A stretch of 64,000 nucleotides of DNA, from NCBI GenBank assembly GCA_036897525.1, contig JAYMTJ010000038.1:26829-90828 (forward strand), written 5' to 3'. The position numbers were made by a program, and so were the translations under genes. The notes beneath the pieces are model-generated. The model saw nothing but the letters and a program-made list of their open reading frames with translations, was not told the origin of the DNA and ran no database searches. This document shows, one piece after another, positions 47,555-60,660 of the stretch. The stretch comes from Pelargonium x hortorum (Eukaryota > Streptophyta > Magnoliopsida > Geraniales > Geraniaceae). Position 1 is the stretch's first letter. Every line of letters begins with the position of its first letter.

Positions 47555-49669
47555 GGGTTTAGCAAGACCGTCTTACAAGCAAGAGATTCTGTTGTTTATG
47601 TTATTCAGGGTTGGGAGTGTCCTAAGATAAAGTAGATGGTTTAGGTTTACAATCAAATCAGGATTTCCCCTGGTATTTTTTCTATCATAGCTATTTCCTT
47701 ATTGTTGAGAATGAAACCATGGGCTCTCTGAAAGTTTATAGGTTAAAGACGGATACAGCTCCGCCAAAATTCAGGTTACTTTTTAGCTAAAATCTCCTGT
47801 AATAAAAATAGAAGTCTAAAAGAAAAGTAGAAGGTTTACAGGGGTAAACTATTAACAACCCGGGCACAATACTAAGAATCTAAGTTGGCATACTCCATAT
47901 GGGAAATTCGGGACTCCTCTTCTTGAAAATTCAGGTTTAGTTTAAGGGTGTGGGAGTTTCACATCGATAAAGATTCTGGGTCCCAATCGTATGAAAACTG
48001 TTGAAACTCTTAGGAATTGAATTTAGAGAGGAAAATTCCATTCTGTTCTGTAGATTTTTTTTTACTTTATGTAAGATCAATTTAGATTCAAATCTAAAGG
48101 GTATCTTGAATAGATATTGGAGTTATACCTTTGCAGTGACTCATCTGGGAAGAAAGCGTAGTAAGTATAGGAGTTTCACCTAAGCTAAATTTTGTGTTCA
48201 GCAAGAACTTTATGAAAGTAAGAGTTGGAAAAAGACTTATCTGCTCTGCGGATCTGGCAAGAGCTCTGGTTCCTATCCTCAAAATCTTCTCTTCGTACAT
48301 AAGGGGTACAAAGACTTTTAACTATGTAAGAGACCTTAGTTAAATTAGTAAATGAGCTTTACAACAAAGTCAAACAAGAGTAATAGACCTCGTAAATAAC
48401 TGTAGTTGTTCCTAGGTTTCTCTACTTTTGGTTATTTTTAATAGTAGGATCGGATGAAAGAAATAGTGATGGGAGTTTCACAAGTTTGTATATAACAAAA
48501 GAGTTTTTAAAAGAGTTTTTTTTATATTTTATATTTATAAGCGAGAGATATTGACATTTACATATTATTCTAAGCAGATAGACTAACTAATCGAATAAAG
48601 TTCCTAAGAAAACGGGCATTAATAGAAGGAATTACTAAATAGAGTTAGTAGAAGGCCCTCATTGGAAGCTTACCAGTAAAAAACTTAAAGGTTTCAAACA
48701 ACTTCATTTGTAACACAACCGAAAAAATACGGATAAAGATTAAGAAATCCTTCTGGTATATAAAGCAAAATTAGGAATAAAGGCCCTAATTTCGATCAAA
48801 AATGTAGCCTTCGCGGGAGTAAAAGACATTTTTGGTTTTCCAAGATAAGCATTTAATAAAAAGAAGTCAGTCCTTCGAGTGTGATTTATATAAACTTTTC
48901 CTTAGCCTGTCTATAGCGTTATAAGAAGAAATTTGTACTAGAGTGCTTTTAACAACACTTAATGCGAGAATACTTCTATGTATTGTTTTTAACTATTCCT
49001 AGGAGCTTCTCGGGTCCTCGTAAAGGGCCCCCTGATAACTTTCTTTTGATTCCTTGGAGGCTATACTACTCTTATTCTCTAGCTGACTCTTCTGCATCTG
49101 TAAACCCCTTCTAAGTAGGAGTCTTCCTCTTAGGAGCCCTATCCGGAGAAACTGATTTGCCAGAGAATCTCTAACAGACCTGTAAAACCCCCTTTATATA
49201 CCTTCAAGTCTAGGCTAGTTTTAACGCCCCTTGTATCATGTTTAATAGAACCCTTATCAATACAAAAATTGTAAGGGGAATATACCCGAAGCATTAGTAC
49301 TAAACCGCACTCTTATTCTTCTGACCGAAGTTGGCTTACAAGGAATATTATCTTTCTCTCGTTGGATACTGAAAATGGACTTCCCAAAAGTCATAAATTA
49401 GGCTTTTTCCCGAATATCCCCCGGATCTAAAAAATTAGCAAGGTGGGGTTCCGGGTCAAACTAAATGGAAGAAGTTCAAGACATCGATTAAAAAACCAAT
49501 TCTAGGTAGTAGAACAAGATAAGATTAGAAAAACAAGGGCAAACTTAGCACTTTACCTAGAAAATAGATTATAAAAAAGCTCCTGAGGGAGTCTACTAAG
49601 CTATAATTACAGTATACTATATATTATATAACTCTATCGAAGCTCATTACGAACAATAGAATACTAATT
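47555..49669. other. decayed spacer
   Basis: At 48001-48300 plus and minus frames overlap (60 and 68 codons); the minus frame's EEKILRIGTRALARSAEQIS reads more like protein, but no family is known. The remainder is stop-dense. Confidence 0.4.
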
Positions 49670-49945
49670 AAGTAAGTACACCCCCCCATTATTAAATTAA
49701 GACAGCTATAGCTATTAATCGAAGCTACAGGCTCTAGGACAAGTATAGCTTAAGGGTTATTGCGAGGCTTTAGATATAAGAGGTACATAAAGAGGTATAG
49801 ACATTCAGAGAGTTAGAGTATCCTAGTCTGATATGTAAGGAAGTTCTGAGAGAGAGCTAGTAAGAAAGTCAGTCTGAAAAGGTGGAAGCTGCTAGGTATG
49901 AGTTAGGTATGAGTATTCGGAGTTGCTTTGATCGTTCCTTTCTTT
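49670..49945 (+). pseudogene. weak coding-like remnant
   Basis: One frame contains IKTAIAINRSYRL, DKYSLRVIARL, EVHKEV, TFRELEYPSLICKEVLRES and SEKVEAARYELGMS separated by TAA or TAG codons. Replacing stops by Gln would give a charged helical protein, but about seven stops in 92 codons is no better than background. I record it because every stop is TAA or TAG, as in the better-supported relics. Confidence 0.15.
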
Positions 49946-50243
49946 CAAGTTTTTTTTCCAGCAACTGATAGTACAAATTTCCTTAGTGAAGCCTGTTTCA
50001 AATGCGGGAGACTCTAGCGATACCATCATAACCCTATAGCATAACCCCCTTAAGGAAACACTTTAAAGCCTCTCTTTCTGTATGTAAGCCCTTGAACACT
50101 AAAAGCTGGTAGAACTCCTTACTTTATTTATTTAAACTACACACCAACTTAAACTTCAGAAACAAAAGAGTACTATTGTATAAACTATAACCCTCTCAGT
50201 TTCTTAAAGTACTTTGAAGATAGGTTAAAGATTATGAATACAA

Positions 50244-50630
50244 ATGAAACAGAACCAAGAAATTTATGGTATTGACACGTTTACCTACAAGCATAAGACC
50301 GGAATTGATAGCTTATTGACTCATTTGCCTGCTATACAAGATAAGGTTCCTACTCAGCTGAGGAGTATTAGCAACACTTGGGTCTATTTGGGTTTTATTA
50401 GCACTACATTATCAGATGCGGTATTTCAAAAGGGTTAGGGTAAATCGTTTATTAGTATCAAGTTTAACCCTATTGTTCCACCTATTAATCTCATATTGCT
50501 TTTCTATTGTAAAGGATATTCTTTCTTGCTTTGGGTAAGGAGATTTGTCGGGCCTTTTATGGAACATTTTCATCAAGCAAGAGATTCTATTTCATTTTAC
50601 ACAAATATTTGCTCAAGGTTAGTATGGTAA
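50244..50630 (+). pseudogene. 128-codon frame broken by a single TAG
   Basis: From ATG 50244 (in-frame TGA just upstream at 50235) the frame runs 64 codons to TAG 50436-50438, then 63 more to TAA 50628-50630. The first part reads MKQNQEIYGIDTFTYKHKTG and later VPTQLRSISNTWVYLGF; the second has FVGPFMEHFHQARDSISF. One stop in 127 codons is far fewer than the local average. The TAG follows Lys-Gly and could derive from CAG or TGG. It shares the CAAGCAAGAGATTCT word with 47578. No family is recognised. A chance open stretch cannot be excluded. Confidence 0.3.
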
Positions 50631-53600
50631 TAATAGCGTAGAGACATTGTGGTAAAATCTTAGCTTAGCTGCAAGAGATAGATAATATGCAGGAGCCTTT
50701 TAAATTCAAGCTTTTGCGGGGTTTTTCCATTTTTAGAATATCCTAAGGGGTTAGTAGCAAGGCTTATACATGCCTGCTCTCACTAAAAGAAGATTCAGGG
50801 ATGGGGTCTATTTTGGATGCCCTATAATATCTTATAGTTTAGAATTATTCAATTCATAAGATAAGGTATCTAAAGCTTTTTGTTCCAGTATAGGAGGGGT
50901 CCTTGCTAAAAAGTATTAGTATTATTACTAACTAGTAGCTTGCCTTGGGCTTTTTCTGCTAATAAAAAGTAATGCACTAACTAACTTTTCTTGAGATTCA
51001 AATAAATCAAGAAGGCATTTAGCTTTCATAGGTAGGAAATCCTTTTCAGGTTCTCTCCTAGTTTAGTTCAAAGGGGCAAAGAGTAAGTACACTTTATATA
51101 TAATAAAAGGTGGGTATAAATATCTTTATTTCGATAAACCCTTACCTTTAGTTCTATGTTTTCATTTTCCTTAAACCAATTAAAAGAAAAGTGAAAGCTC
51201 CTACAATTCTTAAGAAACAAGGTATAAGCAGCAAGTTCTGAATAAACAAACAAGTCTGGGTGTTATAATGTGTTCCTGTGACTTACGTAGTTCTACCCTA
51301 CTTTTACTGCAAAACCCTGTAATTACAGAGTTAGCTTCATGTCCCTAGGATTTGTTTGTCAGTCAGAGAACATTGTTGGGTCCTAAAAGAGTTACTAACT
51401 AGACAGGGAATTTCAGAGTTTGTGTCCTAGATATCAATCAGTTAGAACCCCAAATAAGGTATGTGGTGTTCCTTCCTTCAAAGAGTCAGTTAGTACACCA
51501 ATTAATTGAATTGTCCAAGGTAAAGGCACAGAGAAGATAATTCATATCTGGTTGTTGGATTATAGTTGAGTTCTAAGGATCTAAAGAAATTGGTACAACC
51601 TGAAAAGTACCTAGGACAGGATCGGGCAAGAGTTAGGTTCAGTCAAAAGCCGATGCGCACAAGTTCAGGAACTAAGACAATTAAGAGAGTGACTTACAGA
51701 GATAGAGATTAAGATCTTCCTTTACTATCTTGTAAGGGTACTTAAAGTAGGAAACATTTACTCTCGATTACATGCTCTTCTTATACTTATGTTGATTTAA
51801 ACAACTTATTACTCGTGTAACTTATATAATACTAGAGTAACAGAAAAAAAAAGTAACAGACATCAAGAGATTTCTATATTTTGTTAAATTAGTAGGACCC
51901 TGGGTAACTCTAGGGGAGAAATCCGCGCTTTAATAAGGAATTCTTAGATACTCTTTTGATTATAAGATACACAACTAACTAAGGTTAAAGAAACCCAGCT
52001 TCCCAATCAGGGAAAAGGAGGTGGTGACAACTAACTCTAGAACTTAGCTTCTTGCATGACTTGCAGTTTTTTTTGTCCAATAAAATCTAATTAGCACTTA
52101 GTTATACTAAGGAGTACTGCTATAAGGTGATACTTATCTATTTTATGTGCTATAAAGAATCCCTTGTAACTGTCAAGGTTGCGTTAGAAAAACAAGAGTA
52201 ATCTCAGATTTAAGCCTAGTAGCGGTTTTGTCATATTTTTTGCGCGGAGAACCCTCGGATTGATTTAGTTACACTCGTAAGGGAAATCCCAAAAGTCCTT
52301 GCATTGTACTTAGCTTAGTGTTAGGGTTTTCTACTAATAATAATCACTTAATAAATAAATAAATAAATAAATAGAGTCATTGAAATCACTTATATAAAGA
52401 ACTTTGAATTTGTATATTGTAAAGTATAAGAAATCCTAATCTGTACCAATTTGTCCCTTAACTTTTAGAGATTCATTCATCGGCATTCGTCCCTAAAAAT
52501 CTCTGTAAGGAATCCTGCTTTTGGTGCTAAGAAGGAAAAGTCTGTTGGAATACCCTATTACAAATACTAATTACTTTTCTTCCTTCAATTTCAATCCCTT
52601 TATTCTAATTATTAGTTAAAGACTTTCTTTATTTCTTAGCCTCTCCTCTCGTACATACCTATAATTCTTTCGACCTTTCTAGAGGACGTACATAGTTAAC
52701 TTAACTCAGTACAATAGAACAAAAAACCTATGGGTACCCCACGACTTGTAGTCTAAAGAGGCAAACTTGCAAATGTACTACTTAAGAAGCTGCGGAGTTT
52801 AGTAAAAAGCAAGCAAATTCGTAGAGTTTTATACGGGCAACTCCTCAAACCTAGAGGAGGAATCCTCATTTTTGAATTCAAGATTGGGCTTAGATATTGT
52901 TTTGTAGCTGTCATAGGTTTTTTTGGATTGGAAATGAACTCCCCGTGAGAAAGAAATCCCTTGGGAAAGTCTAAGAACAAAAAAAAAAGGTAAGCGCCAG
53001 CTATTTCTCTTAGCATGATCTTTTAATTTGATAAACTATCGAAGTGATAAAAAAACAGTCTACTCACGTAACCCAGCTCGCTGAGACACGCGCCCGAATA
53101 AAGAAATCCTTATTAAATTAAAATACCGGGCCTTGAAAAGCTACACGGAAATTTTAGTATGTAAAAAAGGAGAGAGAAGCTTGCAAGAAACCTAATAACG
53201 CTTTCTAGTGTTGGAAGTTCTAAATCCTATTTACTAATAAAAGAATAAAAATTAGACCCGTCGGAGAAAGCCAAAACAACAATTGGGTTCTTTTACTACT
53301 GAAACTTACGCCTATTATTTTACTGAGTTTTTGCTCAAAGGATAAGGGGTGCTGAGGTAGATGCTCTGGTTGTGGGACTCCCCCTGAATTACCTTAAAAT
53401 GTTCAGGAGTACTTGTAATTGAAAACTAGAAAACAGAAAATACCGATAACACACACATAGCTCCCTAATATTTATTACCAGTACGAAGTGAATATATCTG
53501 TTATTATTAAGAGAAAAATCCTCAATTTATTTTAAACCAAAAAAAAGGATTTGGAAAATAAAGAAATAAAGGGTATGATCTGAAATCTCCCAATTATAGT

Positions 53601-56600
53601 ACGGAAAAATTGATAGGTTGAGACAGTAGTGTTTGTTGTAGAAAGAAAAAAACTCTTCTTCTCTCGGGCATACTATACTAGTCGGATTAGGAACTAAAGC
53701 ATGGGTTATTCTATAAGGATCCCGTTATTATTTTTATATTAGACCGTACTAATTTAATTCTTAGAAATTGGTTATCTTTAGCTTTTGTGGAAAGTCTAGA
53801 TAAATGGAAGCTGCTGTTAAAGTTTAAGATAGGTAAAAGATTTGTGTCGGTTTCCGACCGATTCCGGGGAAGGGCAGTCAAATGGATATTTGGGACTTAC
53901 TTTAGGAGTTTACAGTAAATGAGGTTAAGTACAAGTCAGTTTATTGTTATCGGTAAGGCTAGTCAAGTATAGGGGTAGACTTACCGGACAAGTTACTTTC
54001 CTGTTTTGCGTGTCTGTGTTCTTCTTGGGAGATTGGCCTAACTGGACTGGAATAGAAGTAAGGAAAACTCTCCTTGTAGCTTTACATGACTTACGCTATC
54101 AAATGTCTTTATCAGAAACTAATTACCCTCAACCGGAATACAAATAAAGTAAGATGATTTGTTAACATTTCTAGAAGGAAAATATCTGGGTTAAAAAGAA
54201 AAAGTTAAAGTCACTCTCTTTAATAGCTTTTATCACGAGTTCAGCAGCCCTTTATAAGTAAAGTAAGGCGATTCCTTTCTTGTTTACATTCAAGGCCTTT
54301 TGCGTTCTATTTCCTACATGTTTTATTCCAAACCTTCCTCTGATACTTGGAAGTGATATTAATATCTTGTCGTTTCATACCATTGTATGACTCGTAAAGT
54401 CTATAATTAGTGGTATGAAACTTCTTGTAACATCATTAAAGTTTTGTGCCATTCATAGGGATAGGCCAACTCTTCATAACTTCTATGTATAATCATACTT
54501 TATCTCTCCTTGACTCTACTCTTTACTATGGGAAATCTTAAGTTATGCTTGTAGGTACTTCCCCGCCGTATCTTTCTTAATGTTCCTTTATTGTAGAAGA
54601 TCGGTTTTCAGCCGGTGTTTAAATGAACAAGAAATTTTTGTGTTGTCAGTCAATGAAGTCCAATTCCTGGGAGGTGAGTGCACTACTTTTTTAACTTATT
54701 AAATTTAAGGAGCACCTACAGCATTAATTTAATTGTTTTGCATCTTCTGATACAACATATAATATAATATAAAAAGGTTCCGAGATACTTTTTTAGTATC
54801 AAGATATATCAAACTGGGTTCAGTGGAGCGCGTTGTATTGATAGACTCCTAAATTTTCCTAGGTATTTGTTTGGTTCTTGCTTAGTAGTTTCTCTCTCTA
54901 AAGTATGAAGAAGGAACGGATTGGGAACTCGAAACTGGAAGCTTCTATCTGATTGCTTTATAAGATCTGTAGATATCCCGATCATGGTTTAATTGATTAC
55001 ATACTCATAGCTTTCTGTACACTTGGCGAACAAAAAGGGTAAGAATTTCTGGATTCCTGACGTATTACAAAAAAATGTGAACGTTCTAGTTGTTTCCATT
55101 AAAGGTATAGAACTCGTCTGTCTTGATCACAGTGTCTCAAAGCAAAAAAGTTGCTGTCATACTATCTTGGAATAAAGGCCAATAAAACAAATCTAATTTC
55201 AATTAAATTGAGTCCTAAAAGCCTTTCTAACAACTAAAAATCAAATCCTCAAAGTAGCCTCGCTCGAAATTCTAATCTGAAAAGAAAGACTCAGGCTATT
55301 AATAAACACTGAGTTCTTTCCTTAACTTAATTCATAGTAGTTTTTTCTGAAGGATACGTTATCCATGCTTGAGCTTTCTTGCGGATAGTTAGTTTATAGT
55401 TATCGAGTCTAAAATTGAAGTCCCCTAAGTACCTAAGTAAGAGAAGAGAGTTCCTTTACAGTCAATATCATAAGTTCCGGCTTACCAGAGCTAGAGACCC
55501 TTACTTCATAATCCGTACGGTACCCTACCTATCTGCTTTATTTTATGACTTACTAAACAAAGGACTTGCTTTAGCCTCAGTTCTCTTAAATAAACTATCA
55601 AAACCGGAACCTAAATAAATAAAGGATAGTAAATTCCCATATCAAAGTAAAGCTACAAAAAATTGAAGGAAACAAATACCCATATGGTTAAACCAGTCGC
55701 TTTGTTCAGGAGCTTAATGCCAGTAGTACTGTAGATACTTAACCTCACACTAAAAGAGCCCGAAAAATGACTGACTTCTTCTTAGCAGTAACAGTAAGAG
55801 AGAAATAGAAGGCGAAGTAGAAGAAATGGGCGCACCTAGCTATGTTCTAAAGTATTCTATTAGTATAGCTCTTGACTATCATCACTATCATTGAAAAGTA
55901 GGTTTCTCGTAAGAAACTCTAATAACTTCCTTCAATAATTAGAAATGAGAAATCACTTAATTAGAATAATTGTATTTTTTCTATTGGACTCTATATACAA
56001 GAATCTGTGTAAAGTTTGTTTGGTAAGATTGGATTTACGTGAAACTAAAATGCGGATCCTTGGTAGACATATACCAATAAGTTCAAGCCTAAAAAGCATA
56101 TTTAGCTTAGGTTCAATTTTCTTTGAAATTGTTGATCAAAAACCAATTTTACTATGTTATGTACAATAGCCCTCTTAAGGGGTTTTCGAAAAGAGAAATA
56201 GGGTTCTGACCTTACAAAACTGAAAGCGGAATGATATTAGGTATGCCAAAGAGCCTTTTATCAAGAGAGATAGAATTAGCTCGGCAGCATCATTTAGGGG
56301 GCTTTTCGATTTAAGAAAAAAGATCTTTTTGTATAAGACCCTGGGTTTTTTAAGAGCTCTTATTCAGCAACTTCTGTATCTATTTGATGAAAAGAAATGG
56401 GAAATCCATTTCATATAGAGAAATGATTAAAAAAAAAGACAATCTGGAATGGAAGCACAACACAAATTAAGTCTAATTTTTAGTAAAAACTGCTTTGTAA
56501 CCGGGTTGATCTCTAAAGAAAAGAAAGGTAGTGAAAGATTTCTTTTAACTTCTACGCGAACCCTTAGTATACTTCTATTTGGACCAGATTAGAACTAAAG

Positions 56601-57278
56601 AAACTCTTTGGTAGGTTTGATGAAGGGGTGCTTTTATTAGTATTAGCAGTTTTTGTCATGCAAAAGGATAGGGACTCTTTTAATGGCCTTGCCTTGGGAA
56701 CCTTTACTATGTTTTAGAGGTTTTAAAATTCCTTATATTTGTACTTCTCTATATCACTGTCCAAGATACTCTATAACTAGACATTTGTAAATACTTCAAA
56801 AAACTTTAAAGGATAACAAATACATATTAAACTAAAGCAACAAAAAATGAAAGGGAGCCAAAAAGAGAGGCTTCTTAAGCCGGACCCCTTTTAGAAAACC
56901 TGCAACACAGCAAATTCTAGGAAAAGTTACAACGAAGCTTTCTCTTTTATCAAATAGGGGTCCCTGCTTTTTTAGTAAATAACTCTTTATTTTAGATATC
57001 CGGTTAGGTGCAGCACACCAAGTAAAGGATTTGCATAAGGGCGCGCTAGCTAGGGAGAACTCACTAAAATTGTAGTATTCTAATTAAAGGATATTAAGGT
57101 ATAATCACTAGATTTGGGTGCTTAGTTTTCTACTTCGCCGTAAAAGTTGATTTTTTTGAAGGGTTGTTTTAGCAAATTGAATTTGGAAAGTTGGGAAAGC
57201 ATTAACACAATCCCGGTGCGATACCATCAGAATATATACTCTTAATCAAGGAAGAAGAGAATCTATTAATTAGAATGA
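50631..57278. other. 6.6-kb gene-free decayed spacer
   Basis: Contains a (TAAA)n microsatellite at 52350-52373. Frames at 52753-53016 (minus, 87 codons), 53944-54147, 55415-55618 and 55945-56169 carry no motif I know. 53944 is Leu/Val-rich with a GDWPNWTGIEV segment and is the most protein-like. I see no RNA genes. Confidence 0.45.
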
Positions 57279-58160
57279 CCTTCAATCAGTTTATGTTCTT
57301 CCTGGACCGGTACAGAAGGAACTATCGAGTGTATCTTATAGGGTTCGACTGTAACAGCATATCACTACATAACAAGTGCTAACACAAGCTAACAAGGGTA
57401 GAGCTGAATCTGGATAAAGCGAATCAAGACACATTATACACTAAAAGCTCCAATTCATTCCTCACTGCCGAACTCAATCCAATAATGGATACAAACTCAT
57501 GCTAACCGAATCAAAGCAACTCACTCCAATTCCTTGCTCTTAGTCCTAAGGAAAGCTAGTCTCAGACTGTGAATCTAGGCTAGCATTTATGCTTGGAAGC
57601 TTTGTTCTTGTAATGCAAGTAAGCCTTGTTTGTCTAAAACCCTAATAATGGAAACAAGGATCTCTCTTAATCTCTGTTAGTCACTCTCTTCATTAGTTAG
57701 GTATGATAAATCAGTTTCCTTACAGCACATAGATTCTCTTTACCTAATTCCATCTCTTGGATGCGAGTAACTCTATAGCCAGCATAGCCTGCGAAGTCAA
57801 TTCCTAAGTAATTAAGAGAAACAAGTTGAACTTCTTAAAGCACAAAACTTCCCTTTCAATCTTCTTTGACTTACACTGTCATTCACTATCTTTCATTACC
57901 TTCTTTAGGAGTATAAGCTACACTGACTTGGCCGTCTCTACCAACACAACAAAGCTAGGTCCCACTATTTCTGTTATTCAGTTCGACTGTCCTTGCTATC
58001 CCAAACAAGTAATTCTTTTCAATTGACTTCCTTTAGCTTAACCGACTGTATGTACCATGGTCTATTCCCCATCCTACTGGGCATCCCTATACCGAATTCG
58101 GTTTCCTTCTTATCTTAGATTCATTGGTGAGACCATCTCAATCGAGACCGTATGGAGAGT
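57279..58160 (+). pseudogene. less decayed CpA-rich island with coding-like frames
   Basis: This tract keeps CpA but is poor in TpG (57421-57480: CpA 8, TpG 1), the mirror image of 35.0-35.9 kb. From ATG 57279 a frame runs 35 codons (MTFNQFMFFLDRYRRNYRVY, then LIGFDCNSISLHNKC) to TAA, then continues coding-like with several stops. Another frame near 58034-58190 reads LNRLYVPWSIPHPTG, then HPYTEFGFLLILDSL and GECIDYLFHV without a stop. A 66-codon frame (57826-58026) overlaps. No family is recognised. The strand bias fits one-strand G-to-A loss at TpG. Confidence 0.3.
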
Positions 58161-58167
58161 GTATTGA

Positions 58168-58485
58168 CTACCTTTTCCATGTAAAATGATATAGACAGCC
58201 CTTGATAAACTTAATAAAGTTTCGTACTATTGGATTTGAACCAAGGGACTTCGACTCAGGAAAGTCAGGGTTATTTAGGCAGAATCCTGTTAGGGAACCC
58301 GAAAATATACTAATTAAATTTAAAGAAAGGCTTGATTCCTTTGTAAAACTTGAGAATTCCTCGGATTTTGCAGTACACTTCAATTGGGATACTCTATGAA
58401 TTCCAAGAATTGAACATATCTCTTTTATTTTAATGCGTCCTCCGGAACTCTGGGAGACGTACAGAATTTTCATTTTGTATTTCAT
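58168..58485 (-). CDS. 105-codon ATG frame, longest in the window, unknown
   Basis: On the minus strand this starts with ATG (MKYKMKILYVSQSSGGRIKI) and ends at TAG. The middle is Ser/Lys/Glu-rich (KSEEFSSFTKESSLSLNLIS), followed by GFCLNNPDFPESKSLGSNP and a basic, aromatic C-terminus. A plus-strand frame at 58202-58399 is also open, so the region has few stops on either strand and need not be coding. A GGTTCAAATCC word (minus, 58232-58242) and a GTTCAATTC word near 58405 lie inside it. No family, signal peptide or domain is visible. It could be a gene remnant or a spared stretch. Confidence 0.2.
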   Translation of the reverse strand: MKYKMKILYVSQSSGGRIKIKEICSILGIHRVSQLKCTAKSEEFSSFTKESSLSLNLISIFSGSLTGFCLNNPDFPESKSLGSNPIVRNFIKFIKGCLYHFTWKR

Positions 58486-60660
58486 TTAACAGCGGTAGGT
58501 TTATACATTCCAATTACTAAAAGAAGCCGAGTATTACTACATATTCATAGAAACTTATTACTAATAGGAAACTATTATAAGTGCTTTTTTAGAGAAATTG
58601 CAGGGGCCCCGAGAATTGGTTGGGACAAAAACTATATCAGATTCTATAATTTAATTAGAGAAGTATTCATTCAGTCAACTTGTTTTTGTAGATAAATTTT
58701 GGTTTATTTAGAGGGACATTCTTAAGTTAAGGGGTGCTGGTTAGGCCCTTGTGTAGTTTTAAAGTGTACGAGCTTCCTTATCTAAGTCCCCGATCCTAGG
58801 GAACTGTTAATCTCAGATCAGAGTAGATCCAGGTTTTACAAGGTAAAGTCAGGGCCTTTCAGTTTACAAAGATTCTCAGGTATAATTCAAATCAATTTTT
58901 ATTAAAGAGTTGTTTTAATGTAAATTAAGCAGGGATTTCAAAGCCTTAGACTAGTTGCGGAATCCCCGTGTTAGTAGATTGGGAGACAGGAATTCAAAAG
59001 AATTGAGTGGCAAAATGCAAGGAATTCTGGACAGCTTTTGGTTAAATAAAAAGAAAAGGGGGTAGTAAAAAAAAACTGTTACCTGATTAAAAGTACTGGA
59101 TCTCTTGTCAAAAGTCTATATTATATAGGGGTGCCTTTCTTCAGGCAAACCAGGCTCGGGATTTGACTTTCCAGGACCAAATTAGAGAAATAGATTAAAC
59201 CCACTTTAGCTTAATTTTAGATAAGTACTTACTTTCGCAAGAGTAAAATAGTAAAAGCAAAGATGAAGGTATCCAAATTCCAGGCACATTTAGAAGAGGA
59301 ATGCTAGCCTTTGAGAAGAGATATTAAAAAAACCAGTTCCATTTAGTCGCTAGCTGGCCATCAGTAAACATAAGGATTAGGACTATCACTGTGAATAAGT
59401 TATTTATTTATATTTAAGGTTGTCTTAATATATATACTCTACTCTACTCTGGTTACTCTTGAAATTAGGAGATGCTAGGATAAAGCTTACGCACTAAAAT
59501 GCAATTTCTCCGGCTTTTTAGACAAAACTTTTCTTGTTTTCTTATGCCTAAACGCGCTTTTAATCTTTCCTAGACTCTTTATTTAAGGAGATTTTCCGGG
59601 TTAAATATGGATAAAAAGTAAGGACTTAGTATTACCTATTATTGAATAGTCTTTTTTTTAGCTTGAGCTGTGTTACTAGTAGTCTCTTTTTTTAGTTTTA
59701 GTAAGTTTATCAGTTCCTTAAAGCGGGCTGTTAGAGTAATATTATACAACCAACGGCTTCCTCGTGTGCTATTAAAGTACTTTTCTTTTTGGGCTGTATG
59801 GGTGCACGTATTTCCTCGGATTCAGAAACTCGTAAATATTTTATTTAACCGGAGGTTGCTTGCCTATAAAGGCCTGTCCTTTAACAGACAGACCTGCTTC
59901 AACAAATATCTGGAGGTACTCTTTTTTACAGTATTTATGTTAAGGAATCCCTTCAAAAAAAACTTCTTATGGAACTGAGTTTTCAGAATTACACTCTCTT
60001 TCGATTACTCAAGTGTTTCTACTAGAAATCTATGAACTTCTAATTCAAGATATCGGGCATCTTAATCTTATTTTAGTGCAAAGTTTTCTCTGACTTTATG
60101 CTGCCTTGTATTTAGCCCCTGCCCTGACTCTTAAAAAAAGGTCGAGGAATTCTAAAGCATGGTAAATAAGGTAGGTAAATCAGGACTCAAAGAATAAGGA
60201 ATTAAAAGGTATCGAGCCTTTTATGAGTTAAATACCCTTTTACAGAGTACTTAAACTCGCGATAAATAACATTTAGAGAATAACTTCAGAGTTATTATAG
60301 AATGAATTTGTATTTTTGTATTAATAATCTTGTAGTATTTCTTGGAAGGGAAGTCTTTAGAAGGGTGTTGCTTTCATGCAATCCCACAGTGTAAATGAAA
60401 TAGAAGTAATTCTACTTCGCAGTATGAAGGCCTAGGGATTCCTTTTGGGTTTAAAGAAAAAGAATTGGAATGGCAATAAATAGTGGAAATTCAATGTCAA
60501 AAGGGTACTTTGTACAAACCATTCTAGGTCGTAATTTGGGCATTAGTATTCAGGCAATCCTATAATTAACGAGAGGTCCCGCTTGTTGTTCGCCTTCTAC
60601 CCGAACGAACAAGGAATAATAGAGAAAGCATTTACTAAACTAAAAAGAAGGGATCTGTTC
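58486..60660. other. decayed spacer with one long frame
   Basis: A 102-codon plus frame at 59670-59978 begins with a GTG/TTG-type codon and is rich in Phe, Leu and Arg. Its N-terminus is hydrophobic (LLVVSFFSFSKFIS). I know no family for it. A TACTC run lies at 59435-59450. Nothing else was found. Confidence 0.35.

Noticed and set aside
48001-48300. Overlapping frames on both strands as genes
   Set aside because: Both are short and mutually exclusive, with no motif. The low stop density can be local chance.
57342-57352. GGGTTCGACTG as a tRNA T-loop
   Set aside because: The 3' side does not complete the B-box consensus, and the word lies within a reading frame that starts at 57279.
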